A DNA stretch of 64,000 nt from CF-46 sp963760735 (GTDB lineage: Bacteria > Chloroflexota > Limnocylindria > Limnocylindrales > CSP1-4), in contig CAVXEB010000004.1 in assembly GCA_963760735.1 (NCBI GenBank), forward strand, positions 558,001 to 622,000. Direction: 5' to 3'. The position numbers and the translations under genes were made by a program. Of the stretch, positions 18,214 to 26,762 are shown piece after piece. Below the pieces are notes generated by a model, which saw nothing but the letters and a program-made list of their open reading frames with translations, did no database searches and was not told the origin of the DNA. How positions within the stretch are numbered: position 1 is the first letter of the stretch; every line of letters begins with the position of its first letter.

Positions 18214-18461
18214 GTTGTCGGTTCCAGTTCGTCGCACGCGGCGTAGTCGGGGCGACGTCGGCCGGTACGATCCTGAGCCTCGACGCCGAGACGCGCCCGG
18301 CAAAAGTGCCGATCGGACCGATCGGCCGCATCGGCCGTCCTGAATCAGGCGATCCGGCACTTCGCGCCGAAGTCGGACCACCCTGGCGTTGGGCTCGGAT
18401 CGGCCTCGACCGCGCCAGCGGACAGGTCCTGGTTCCAACGGAGACGAGATGGACGGCCCGT

Positions 18462-19192
18462 ATGCGTAGCGCGGCGCTCGACGCTCGATCGCTGCCGCAG
18501 GCCTCGGATCCACACGAGACACGGGCGAACAGCGTCCTTCGACCGATCGTCTTCGGTGCGAACGATGGGCTGGTTTCCAACCTCGCCCTGGTGATGGGCG
18601 TCGCTGGCGCGACGTCGGACAACGGGATCATCGTGCTCGCCGGGGTGGCAGGGCTCATCGCTGGCGCCTTCAGCATGGGCGTCGGCGAGTACGTCTCGGT
18701 CCAGAGCCAGCGGGAGCTGCTCGACTACCAGCTGGCGTTCCAGCGCAAACAACTCCGTGAGGCCCCCGACCAGGAGCGGGCGATCCTGGCCAAGCTGTAT
18801 GTCGAGCGTGGGTTCGGCCGCGACGAGGCCGACCGGTTCGTCGACGCCGTCTTCGCCGATCCGGACCATGCCGTTCGCTTGCTCATCTTCGAGGAGGTCG
18901 GCCTTGATGCCCGGTCGATCGGCTCGCCGCTGGCCGCCGCCGCCGGTTCGTTCGTCGCGTTCACGACCGGCGCGTTCATTCCGCTCGTCCATACCTCCTC
19001 GGCGCCGGGATGCCCGCGTTCGTGGCCAGCCTGCTGGTCAGCCTGGCCGCGCTGGCGTTCCTCGGGGCGGGGATCGCCACACTGACCCGCCGACCGGGCT
19101 GGTACGGGGCTTTGCGGCAGGTCTGCCTCGGCGCCGTCGCGGCCGGGTTCACCTACGCCGTCGGCGTTGTGATCGGGGTCGGCGCCCGTTGA
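18462..19192 (+). pseudogene. VIT1/CCC1 family iron/manganese transporter (one frameshift)
   Basis: From about ATG 18462: SVLRPIVFGANDGLVSNLALVMGVAGA (a 27-residue conserved VIT start, quoted only in part here as FGANDGLVSNLALVMG), then AGAFSMGVGEYVSVQSQREL and a cytosolic helical metal-binding domain (RKQLREAPDQERAILAKLY). TM helices follow (FTTGAFIPLV) and the frame slips near 18987. It resumes PYLLGAGMPAFVASLLVSL to 19192. VIT proteins take Fe2+ or Mn2+ across membranes. It diverges from the P2 ATPase gene. The true start is unsure. Confidence 0.82.
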
Positions 19193-19483
19193 GGCGATGT
19201 CACGATTCGAGAGCTAGCGCGATTCGGCAGACGGTGGGGACCGCGACGTTCGGCGGTACGGCAGGGAGGCCGCAAGACTTCTCCACTCGGCCCCACCGAC
19301 ATAGCGGGTCAGCATTGTCGCGCCACGTCGATCGAGCGGTAGCCTGCCTGGCAGGCACCGGGGCGCTCGGACTGGCCGCCGGAATCCCGAGCGTGATCTT
19401 GATCCTCTGCTGTCCGGTGAGAAGGCCATAGCTGGAAGCGGTGCCAAGGGCAGTGCCAGCGGCTGGCAACCTCCATGCCGCGC
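19193..19483. other. Intergenic, no gene seen
   Basis: About 290 bp between the convergent VIT and ABC permease genes. Only unconvincing frames are open. No strong terminator hairpin was found by eye. Confidence 0.4.
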
Positions 19484-20287
19484 TCAGCGCAGGAGGTCGC
19501 GGCGACTGAAGAGCCACAGCGCGGCCGCCCAACAGACGGTTGCTAGGGCACCGAAGATCGCGAGGCCCTCCAACGGCAGGCTGCCAGCGTTGATCACCGG
19601 TGCCGGTGAGAAGTACCGAAAGGCGCTCAGGTACGAAACCCACGACACTTCTGGCGCCAGCTTGGCAATCGTCTGGCCTAGATACATCGTGACGAGGAGC
19701 CCGGCGACGAGACCGCCAGCGAGCGAGCGGCTGAGCGTGACCACCGACAAGAGGGTGGTCAGCGACGCGATCGCGCAGGCAAATGTCAGAGCCAGGACGG
19801 CGACGACAGACCAGCGAGCAAGATCGACCGGGACACCGACGACGAGGAGCGTTCCGACGATTGCGGCCACCATCACGACCACGAGCGCGCCCAGCACGAC
19901 GAGCTGGGCCGCAATCGCCGTCATGAGGTAACTCGTCCGTGAGATCGGCGTTGCGTGCGATAGCTCGAGGACGCCGTGATCGAGATCCGCCCCAAGTGTC
20001 CGGGTCGGGATCAGGATGGCCGCGATGGCAGCGAGCAGCGGCCATAGCATCGAGAGCAGGTATACATTGAAGTAGGTCCCCTGTTCCGCCAGGTTCCCCT
20101 CGAGACCAAATGCAGCGCTCATCGCCTTGGGGAAGTTCTTGATCATCGTCTCGACGAGCTCGGTATCGGCAGCGAGCGTCGGGTAGTACGCGGCGATGAA
20201 CACGGCGTAGAGAATCGCCGTGAGGCCGAGCCAGAACGACAGGACCCGGCTTCGGCGGAGCTCGAGACGGAGGACAAACGCATTCAT
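19484..20287 (-). CDS. ABC-2 type transporter permease
   Basis: 267 residues, about six TM helices (FWLGLTAILYAVFIAAYYP, YLLSMLWPLLAAIAAILI, LVVLGALVVVMVAAIVGTLLVVG and on). It has an ABC-2 permease form with the TRTLGADLDHGVLELSHATPISRTSYL coupling region, in part like LELSHATPISR of exporters. Its ATG overlaps the stop of the ATPase gene (shared TCAT at about 20287), so the pair is one operon. Substrate unknown; such pairs often export antimicrobials or lipids. Confidence 0.85.
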   Translation of the reverse strand: MNAFVLRLELRRSRVLSFWLGLTAILYAVFIAAYYPTLAADTELVETMIKNFPKAMSAAFGLEGNLAEQGTYFNVYLLSMLWPLLAAIAAILIPTRTLGADLDHGVLELSHATPISRTSYLMTAIAAQLVVLGALVVVMVAAIVGTLLVVGVPVDLARWSVVAVLALTFACAIASLTTLLSVVTLSRSLAGGLVAGLLVTMYLGQTIAKLAPEVSWVSYLSAFRYFSPAPVINAGSLPLEGLAIFGALATVCWAAALWLFSRRDLLR

Positions 20288-21216
20288 CAGGCGATCTCCC
20301 GAGTCACAGCGGGTCCCGCGGCGCCGTTGCCGGTCGCGTCGGACTCGTAGAAGCGAAGGAAGACGTCCTCGACGTCGGGGGTGGTGATGGCCACGTCCCG
20401 GAGTTCCAACTCGACGATCCGCCGCAGTAGCGGACGTACGTCGCCCCGGACCATGAGGTGCACCTCGCGGCCCGTGTCCGCGATCACCTCCACGTCGGGC
20501 ATCTCAAAGACACCTGGATCGTGCGCCTCGGCGAGGGCGAGGTTGACCGATCGCCAGTGCTCGCCGAGGAGTGCCTGCACCGGTCCCACTTCAGTGAGGC
20601 GCCCCTCCCGGATGACTGCGACGCGGTCACAGCATCGCTCCACCTCGGGCAGGTTGTGCGAGGAGAGGAAGACCGTCCGACCCTCGGACCGCGCCTCGGA
20701 GACCAGGCTAAGGAACTCACGCTGCATCAGCGGGTCGAGACCGCTGGTGGGCTCGTCCATGATCAGCAGCTTCTCGCGACCCATGAAGACGGAGACCACG
20801 CCGACCTTCTGACGATTGCCGCGCGATAGCTTTCGAATCTGGATGCTGCGGTCGAGCTCGAGTCGCTCGGCCAGCCGCCTCCAGGCGCCCGCGGGAAGCC
20901 CACGCAACCCGGCGAGGTAGTTGAGCTGCTCCGCCACAGTCAGCTCGCCGAGGAACCCAGGATCACTCCCGAGATAGGCGAGGTTGCGGTGGACAGCTGC
21001 CGCCTGCGCCCAGGTGTCCAGTCCGAAGATGCGGGCCATGCCCCCGTTCGGACGGATCGCCCCGAGAAGCAGCCGGATCGTCGTCGTCTTGCCGGCGCCG
21101 TTCGGCCCGAGGAAGCCGAAGACCTCTCCTTCGTCGACCCCAAAACTCAGCTCGACGACGCCCCGACGGGAGCCATATCGCCTGGTTAAGCCTGTCGCCT
21201 CGATGACCTCGGACAT
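20287..21216 (-). CDS. ABC transporter ATP-binding protein
   Basis: 309 residues. Walker A GPNGAGKTT (about residue 39), signature LSRGNRQKVG, Walker B LLIMDEPTSGLDP, H-loop SSHNLPEVE. The C-terminal 90 residues (LALAEAHDPGVF, then TPDVEDVFLRFYE) are the regulatory extension found in drug- and bacteriocin-type exporters. The gene starts 31 nt inside the end of the membrane-protein gene upstream and runs into the permease gene, so 21723-19484 is one operon. Confidence 0.92.
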   Translation of the reverse strand: MSEVIEATGLTRRYGSRRGVVELSFGVDEGEVFGFLGPNGAGKTTTIRLLLGAIRPNGGMARIFGLDTWAQAAAVHRNLAYLGSDPGFLGELTVAEQLNYLAGLRGLPAGAWRRLAERLELDRSIQIRKLSRGNRQKVGVVSVFMGREKLLIMDEPTSGLDPLMQREFLSLVSEARSEGRTVFLSSHNLPEVERCCDRVAVIREGRLTEVGPVQALLGEHWRSVNLALAEAHDPGVFEMPDVEVIADTGREVHLMVRGDVRPLLRRIVELELRDVAITTPDVEDVFLRFYESDATGNGAAGPAVTREIA

Positions 21217-21723
21217 TGCCGCATCCTTTCAATCTGCAGCGAAGTGTCGGACGCGAGTTCGCCCTTCGTCCTGCTCGGAGCCGGCTCAGCCGGGGACGGT
21301 GGCAACTCGTCACCGGGTACATCGATCGGTCTCGCCGGCACCCTGGTCGATCGATTTGGCCGTGCGCTCGCGCCGATCAGGTTGATGCGGCGTTCGACAG
21401 CCGGGGCGACGCGCGGCCCGAGGATGATCCCGATCGGAAGCGCCACGATCGCCGGGACCCCGATCAGGAGCAAGGCTGCGTAGGGAACCCCCACGACGCT
21501 GAGCATGATGCTGATCGCGCCGATCTCTCCACCTAGTGAGGTGGCCGACGCAAGCGCCCGCGTCATCCGCGCCGAGACATAGATGACGCCGGCCGCGAGG
21601 CCCAGGGCAAAGGCCCGGATGCCCCGTCCACCGATCCACGGCGTACCAGATGCCGATGCCTGCCAGCGGCCCTGCGATCGCGACGCCGAGCGCGGGGAGA
21701 TTCATCGCCTCCCGCTCGCGCAT
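21186..21723 (-). pseudogene. Small membrane protein, first gene of ABC operon 1 (one frameshift)
   Basis: From ATG 21723 (AAGGAGG 7 nt upstream): MREREAMNLPALGVAIAGPLAG, a first TM, then a one-base slip near 21630. The other frame continues FALGLAAGVIYVSARMTRAL, LSVVGVPYAALLLIGVPAIVALP, and a polar Pro-rich tail to 21186. With the slip repaired it is about 178 residues with four TM helices. Its role is unknown; it is co-transcribed with an ABC exporter. Strong operator-like sites lie 69-106 nt upstream. Confidence 0.6.
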
Positions 21724-21791
21724 CTCGTCCTCCTTCTGCCCAAGGAGACTTCCGGTGAAGAGGACGCTACGGGACTCGGGACGGCACGGCG

Positions 21792-21829
21792 TCACCCCGA
21801 TCGGGGAAGTCCGTCACCCGTATGGGTGA
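21792..21829. promoter_or_regulatory. Two operator-like inverted repeats upstream of ABC operon 1
   Basis: TCACCC-CGAT-CGGGGA (21792-21807) and TCACCC-GTAT-GGGTGA (21814-21829), 22 bp apart centre to centre (two helical turns). A further half-site GGGTGA is at 21843-21848. The same motif occurs upstream of ABC operon 2 (22561, 22686). Likely targets of the LuxR protein encoded between the two operons. Confidence 0.6.
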
Positions 21830-21855
21830 AATCAGGCCGTATGGGTGAAATCAGG
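21818..21855 (+). repeat. Tandem 19-bp direct repeat
   Basis: Two exact copies of CCGTATGGGTGAAATCAGG, back to back. The second copy overlaps the stop codon of the LuxR gene, and each carries a GGGTGA half-site. A slipped-strand duplication that adds a half operator. Confidence 0.75.
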
Positions 21856-22481
21856 CCCGACGGATCAGTCCGAGTTCGCGGGCGCGCGCTGTCGCCTCGA
21901 GTCGTGACGAGACGCCGAGCTTCCCGTACAGGTGCTCAAGGTGCGTCTTCACCGTGTTCCCGGACACGACGAGATGTTGGGCGATCTGGCGATTCGACAT
22001 TCCAGCCACGAGCAGACCGAGGATCTCCCGCTCCCGTGCAGTCAGCGGCTCAACAAGGCTCGTCGATGACTCGATCTCAATCTGACTGCCAATCGCTGCA
22101 CGGCCTGGTCGCGTGACCGCCGACGCACCCAACACGACGACAAGGAGGAACAGGGACAAGGGCGGCCAGGTCCTCGATCGTCCCAACCGGAAGGCCGCCG
22201 GCCGGCCGAATAACCAGCACGACGATCACGGCCGCTGCGCCGAATGCGACAAGCACGGACGGCCAGAAGCCGACCTGACGGGCGAGCAGGATGAGGACGG
22301 CCGCGGCTCCGAGCCAGATGGCATCGACCTCATCGCCGGGGATCAGCATCTCGACGGCCACGACCACGACGAGGACGCCGATGGCCGCGAGCGCCAGTCG
22401 GCCGAGGAATCGCTCGAGCGAGCCGCCGACGAGGGCTCCGTCGCGCAGCTCGTTGACGGTGGCGAATGTGAGACCGGGCAT
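21851..22481 (-). pseudogene. Membrane-anchored LuxR family regulator (one frameshift)
   Basis: From ATG 22481: three or four TM helices (LALAAIGVLVVVVAVEMLI, AIWLGAAAVLILLARQVGF, SVLVAFGAAAVIVVLVI). A slip near 22160 changes frame into another TM (LSLFLLVVVLGASAV) and a full GerE/LuxR HTH: LTAREREILGLLVAGMSNRQ, then HLVVSGNTVKTHLEHLYGKLGV. A DNA-binding domain tethered to the membrane could read membrane stress directly. It lies between two ABC exporter operons that share operator motifs, and is their likely regulator. The frame break may be a sequencing error. Confidence 0.75.
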
Positions 22482-22495
22482 GCGTTGGTCCTTGC

Positions 22496-22510
22496 GTGTT
22501 GATTCAACAC
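22496..22510. promoter_or_regulatory. Palindrome upstream of LuxR gene
   Basis: 7-bp arms GTGTTGA/TCAACAC around one T, 15 nt before the ATG of the LuxR gene. It differs from the TCACCC motif, so a second regulator may bind here. Confidence 0.5.
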
Positions 22511-22685
22511 ACTCGGGAGGCTAACCGACAGGGCCAGATGGACTCACTTCGCCCTCCGCTTCACCCGTCGGGGCGATGGACTTCGGGCGTCCTCGTTACG
22601 ACCATCGCGTCACGGCTGCCGAGCCTCGACGCGGGCCTGCGCATAGCGCGACCGAGATCCCGGGCCGCAGGATTCCGGGGCGTAA

Positions 22686-22701
22686 TCACCCCTTCGGGTG
22701 A
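22686..22701. promoter_or_regulatory. Operator-like inverted repeat upstream of ABC operon 2
   Basis: TCACCC-CTTC-GGGTGA, perfect 6-bp arms with a 4-nt centre, the same as at 21814-21829. A weaker copy, TCACCC-GTCG-GGGCGA, is at 22561-22576. Confidence 0.6.
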
Positions 22702-22857
22702 ACGATCTCGCCCATCCTCCGGACGAGGATTCGTCTCGTCACAGATAACGTCGATGTCGGCGGACGGTGACTCTCATTGAAGCACCCTCCGGCCATCACT
22801 CGCGCAAATGCCACGGTCCGGCGATGGGAACGGACGGTGATGGGGAGACCACAGGCG

Positions 22858-23019
22858 ATGCAGGTGAACCCACGGTCCTTGGGCGTTCCGATCGCGGCCG
22901 GCACCGGCGCCGCACTCGGGCTGTTGTTCGGCTTGCTGCTCAACGAGGTGATCCTCGGCGTCGCGTTCGGGATCATGGTCGGCGCCCTCGTCGGTCGACT
23001 CGCGGCGGCAGCGCGATGA
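22858..23019 (+). CDS. Small glycine-zipper membrane protein, first gene of ABC operon 2
   Basis: 53 residues from ATG 22858 (MQVNPRSLGVPIAAG); ATG 22840 is an alternative. One or two Gly-rich hydrophobic spans (GTGAALGLLFGLLLNEVILG, AFGIMVGALVGRLAA). Its stop overlaps the ATG of the ATPase (ATGA at 23016-23019), so it is translationally coupled to the exporter. The same kind of protein is encoded at 12262, after the metal ATPase gene. Confidence 0.65.
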   Translation: MQVNPRSLGVPIAAGTGAALGLLFGLLLNEVILGVAFGIMVGALVGRLAAAAR

Positions 23020-23966
23020 CGCTCGTGATCGACGGGCTGAGGAAGCGGTTCGGAGACATCGTCGCACTCGACGGCGTCGGGTTCAGCGTCGGTTCCGGCC
23101 AGGTCTTCGGGTTCCTGGGACCGAACGGAGCCGGCAAGACCACGACGATGCGGATTGTCCTCGACATCCTTCACCCGGACGAGGGCACGGTCACTTGGAA
23201 CGGCGTCAACGTGACGACCGTGCCACGTCGGACGTGGGGGTACCTGCCGGAGGAGCGCGGGCTCTATCCGCGGATGGGCGTCCTCGAACAGCTCGTCTTC
23301 GTGGGATCGCTGTATGGCGTCCGGCGCGACGAAGCCGCCCGACGGGCGCGGTCGTGGCTCGCGCGCTTCCGGATCGCGGACTATGCGGATCGGCCCGCAG
23401 AGCAGCTCAGCAAGGGCAACCAGCAGAAGGTGCAGTTCATCGCCGCGATCCTCCATGACCCCGACGTCCTATTGATGGACGAGCCCTTCACCGGCCTCGA
23501 TCCGATCAACGCGGCCCTCGTGCGGGACGCATTCCTCGAGTTGCGTGACCGGGGCAAGGCGCTGATCTTCAGCACCCATCAGATGGAGGCGGTCGAGGAG
23601 CTCTGCGACGCGATCGCGATCATCGACCGCGGACGACTCGTTGTCTCCGGCGCGACAGCGGACGTCAAGCGTGCGAGCGGCCGGCGCGTCGTCCGCCTTG
23701 GGGTTGCGGGCGATCGTGATCTCGAGTGGCTCGACGCCCTGCCAGACGTGACCGTCCGTCGCTCGGGCCTCGACTTCCATGAGGTGGAGCTCCGCGATGG
23801 GCGAGATCCGGAGCGGATCCTTGCCGAGGCGCTCGCCCGTCACGAGTACGTGACGCGGTTCGAGATCGCCGAGCCGTCGATCGAGGACATCTTCGTCGAA
23901 CGCGTGGGGGCGCCGACAACGGACGAGCGGACGCTTGCGGCTGATCCGGCCGGGCTGGCGGCATGA
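23016..23966 (+). CDS. ABC transporter ATP-binding protein (NatA-like)
   Basis: 316 residues. Walker A GPNGAGKTT (about residue 36), LPEERGLYPRM (typical of the NatA/YhaQ group), signature LSKGNQQKVQ, Walker B LLMDEPFTGLDP, switch STHQMEAVEE. The C-terminal extension (LEWLDALPDVTV, then FEIAEPSIEDIFVERVG) matches sodium- or drug-exporting ATPases. The start is fixed by overlap with the small gene upstream; its own end overlaps the permease start (ATGA at 23963). Confidence 0.92.
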   Translation: MTLVIDGLRKRFGDIVALDGVGFSVGSGQVFGFLGPNGAGKTTTMRIVLDILHPDEGTVTWNGVNVTTVPRRTWGYLPEERGLYPRMGVLEQLVFVGSLYGVRRDEAARRARSWLARFRIADYADRPAEQLSKGNQQKVQFIAAILHDPDVLLMDEPFTGLDPINAALVRDAFLELRDRGKALIFSTHQMEAVEELCDAIAIIDRGRLVVSGATADVKRASGRRVVRLGVAGDRDLEWLDALPDVTVRRSGLDFHEVELRDGRDPERILAEALARHEYVTRFEIAEPSIEDIFVERVGAPTTDERTLAADPAGLAA

Positions 23967-25296
23967 GTGCGTTCACGCGCGCCGACCTTCGGAACATCCT
24001 CGCCGTCGCACGGCGCGAGTTCACCGTCCGCGCACGAACCCGGACGTTCCTCGTCTCGACCGCGGTCCTCGTGCTCGTGGCGCTCGCCGTCGGCTTCGCG
24101 CCCGTCGTGATCTCGTACTTCAACCGGGAGTCCACGCACGTGGCCGTGTACGTCGGCGCGAGCGACCTGCACGGGGATCCGGTGGCCACCCTCGATGCCC
24201 TCCTCAACCCCGCGGATAGCGGCGAGCACGGGCGCGAACAACGCTCCAGCGTTCAGCGTGCGGCGATCGACGGACCTCGCCGCCGACCGCGAGCTCGTCC
24301 GCACTGGGCAGCTCAATGCCGTGCTCGACGTCGAACGGGGCGCGACCGGCGATGTCGCCTTCACGGTGTATACGAATGAGCCGAGCAGCAGCCGCACCGC
24401 CGCCATCAGCCGCCAGGCGGCGACGTCGATCGCCGTCGCCGACCGGCTCGGACGCCTCGGCCTCGATCCGGCATCGCAGACAAGCCTGTTCGTTCCGCCG
24501 GATCTCGCATTCCGGTCGCCCGATCCAACAGCCTCATCAGTGGTTCCCGACACGCTCGCCCAGGAGGTGGCCGACCTCGCGGTCATCTCGGCGCTCGAGA
24601 TGTTCCTCTTGCTGGCGATCATCATGTACGGGACCTGGATCGCCCAGAGCGTCGTCGAGGAGAAGAGCAGCCGGATGATGGAGATCATCCTGGCGGCCGC
24701 GACGCCCATGCAGATTCTCGCCGGTAAGGTCCTCGGCGTGAGCGGGGCGGCCCTGCTCCAGTTCGGCGCGGTCCTCGCGGCGGTCGTGGCTGCGTTGCTC
24801 TTGCAGGGTCAGGTCGCCGCCGTCGTGCTCGGCGACAGCCAGGCCGGCGTACCGTCCGGCCTGACGGCCGAGTTGCTCATCACTTTCTCGGTGTTATTCG
24901 TCCTCGGGTTTGTCCTCTACGCGGTTCTGTTCGCCGCGATCGGCTCCCTCGTCAGCCGCCAGGAGGACGTCAGCCAGATCGTTACGCCGCTAACGCTCGC
25001 CGCGTCCGCGGGCTACTTGGTAGCCGTCTACACCTCGATCGGGACGTTCGACCCGAACGCGCCTTGGGTGGCCGCGCTGTCCTGGGTGCCGTTCCTGTCG
25101 CCCGTACATGATGCTGTCGCGCCTGGGCGTCGGTACCGCCGGGATCCCAGAGGTCGCCCTTTCGGTACTGATCCTGCTGGTCACGATCGTCGCCGCCACG
25201 TGGATCGCCGGTCGCGTCTACGCCGCGGGCGTTCTCATGTACGGGCAGAAGCCGAGCATTCGCGGGATGTGGAAGGCGGTTCGGGAGGCCAGCTAG
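23963..25296 (+). pseudogene. ABC-2 permease, NatB-like (two frameshifts)
   Basis: From ATG 23963: NILAVARREFTVRARTRTFL and a first TM, then an outside loop with a slip near 24215. The second frame carries the loop (DLAADRELVRTGQLNAVLDV), then WIAQSVVEEKSSRMMEIILAA, the conserved coupling motif, and several TM helices. A slip near 25110 leads to the last TM and the tail GQKPSIRGMWKAVREAS. NatB-like permeases work with NatA-like ATPases to export Na+ or organic compounds. All parts of a full permease are present, which favours sequencing indels over true decay. Confidence 0.82.
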
Positions 25297-25375
25297 ATGC
25301 GGACAGCGTTTCGCAGGATCAGGTCCCGCGCGTGGACACGGCGTGTGGGCCCGCCCAGCGAGGGGAGAGAAGAAG

Positions 25376-25891
25376 ATGCCTGTCACCGGAACGCGTGAGC
25401 AGTCTCCGCACCTGCAGCCGCGTTGGTTCATCCGCTCGTTCTGGGTGGCTCACCGGGCCCTCTATCGAACCACCGGGGGTCGGGTCGGGCTTCGACGCCC
25501 GACACCCACGCGCTGGGGCATGCTGCGCCTCCGGACGCTCGGGCGTCGCACGGGCGAGGAGCGCAGCGCGATCCTCGGCTACTACGAGGACGGCCCCAAC
25601 CTGGTCACCCTGGCGATGAACGGCTGGGCCGAGGGCGAGCCGGGCTGGTGGCTCAACCTCCAGGCACGCCCCGATGCGATGGTCGATCTGGTCGATGGGC
25701 CGCGCAAGGTCAGGGCGCGCGCCGCCGTGGGCGATGAACGCGCGCGCCTCTGGGCCGGGTGGCGCGACGTTGGCGACGATGTCGACGCCTACGCGCCATT
25801 ACGGTCCTCCGAGACAGCCGTCGTGGTCCTGGAGCCACTGCCAGCCGATAGCAGTCAGACGCATACGGCAGATGAGCCTGCGCAACGCTAG
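25376..25891 (+). CDS. Nitroreductase / F420-binding DDN-like protein
   Basis: 171 residues from ATG 25376, with GGGGAGAG upstream. It has the DDN split-barrel features: LRTLGRRTGEERSAILGYYEDG, NLVTLAMNGWAEGEPGWWLNL and PDAMVDLVDGPRKVRARA. The family holds deazaflavin (F420)-dependent quinone and nitro reductases, which fits Chloroflexota and Actinobacteria that make F420. Function here is inferred from family. The gene follows ABC operon 2 on the same strand but with an 80-nt gap. Confidence 0.82.
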   Translation: MPVTGTREQSPHLQPRWFIRSFWVAHRALYRTTGGRVGLRRPTPTRWGMLRLRTLGRRTGEERSAILGYYEDGPNLVTLAMNGWAEGEPGWWLNLQARPDAMVDLVDGPRKVRARAAVGDERARLWAGWRDVGDDVDAYAPLRSSETAVVVLEPLPADSSQTHTADEPAQR

Positions 25892-25902
25892 GAGCGGAGA
25901 AG

Positions 25903-26655
25903 GTGAATACAAGTCGAACGATCGCCGAAGCGGCGAGGGCGCCGGGCATGAGTGCGGATCGGAAGGTCGCCATCTGGGTCGGCGTTCTGTACATCATCGG
26001 AACCGTTGGCATGGTCCTCAGCGCGGTCGTCACGAACGAGATCCTGTCGGGCCCGGCGTACCTGGCCCAGGTCGCCGCGCAGCCCAACCAGGTGGCCGTT
26101 GGAGCCCTGCTCCTCCTGGCGGCGGGCCTCGCGCTCGCGCTGGTCCCGGTCGTCTTCTGGCCGGTCGGCAGGCGGTACAACGAGACGCTGGCCATGGGTT
26201 ACGTCGTCTTCCGCGGCGCGCTCGAAGGGGTCATCTACATCGTCGGCGTGCTCTGTTGGCTGCTGCTGATCGCGCTCAGCACGCAGCCGGACGTCGCATC
26301 AGTCGCCGGCTTCGTGCGCACAGCCGAGACCGTGATCTGGGATCAGGTAGGGGTCTTCCCGTTCGTTGTCGGCGCGCTGATGTTCTACGTCCTGCTCTAC
26401 CAGTCACGGCTCGTGCCCCGGTGGCTGTCCATCTGGGGGCTCGTGGGGGCCGCGCTCTACATCGTGGCGCCGCTCGGGAGCATGTTCGGGCTCTCGCTGG
26501 GCTTCTTCATGGCTCCGCTCGCCCTGCAGGAGATGGTCATGGCCGTCTGGCTAATCGCGAAGGGATTCAACCCATCTGCCATCGCTCCCGAGTCTGCCGG
26601 TGACACATCGCGGTGGCGGGCCACTGCGAGCACTGCGTCCGGGTCAGCCGCGTAG
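25903..26655 (+). CDS. DUF4386 family membrane protein
   Basis: 250 residues from GTG 25903 behind GGAGAAGG. Six TM segments with the family features VAIWVGVLYIIGTVGMVLS, GYVVFRGALEGVIYIVGV, YVLLYQSRLVPRWLSIWGLVGA and LALQEMVMAVWLIAKGF. DUF4386 proteins are of unknown function and common in Chloroflexota and Actinobacteria. The gene is 11 nt after the DDN-like gene, a probable operon. A paralogue, on the other strand, is at 35982-36701. Confidence 0.85.
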   Translation: MNTSRTIAEAARAPGMSADRKVAIWVGVLYIIGTVGMVLSAVVTNEILSGPAYLAQVAAQPNQVAVGALLLLAAGLALALVPVVFWPVGRRYNETLAMGYVVFRGALEGVIYIVGVLCWLLLIALSTQPDVASVAGFVRTAETVIWDQVGVFPFVVGALMFYVLLYQSRLVPRWLSIWGLVGAALYIVAPLGSMFGLSLGFFMAPLALQEMVMAVWLIAKGFNPSAIAPESAGDTSRWRATASTASGSAA

Positions 26656-26762
26656 TACGACATCACGATCCCGCGGACCCGAGGGCGTCATCGTCCGCCG
26701 GTTCGCTTTGCGCCACTCCGCGGGACGCCAGCGGTAACGCTGATGCCCAGAGAGGAATGATC

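Larger units (their letters stand above)
22482..22857. other. Regulatory intergenic region between LuxR gene and ABC operon 2
   Basis: No convincing gene. It holds a palindrome GTGTTGA-T-TCAACAC (22496-22510), 14 nt from the LuxR start and so likely autoregulatory, and two sites of the TCACCC-N4-GGGTGA type (22561-22576 with one mismatch, 22686-22701 perfect). Confidence 0.55.
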
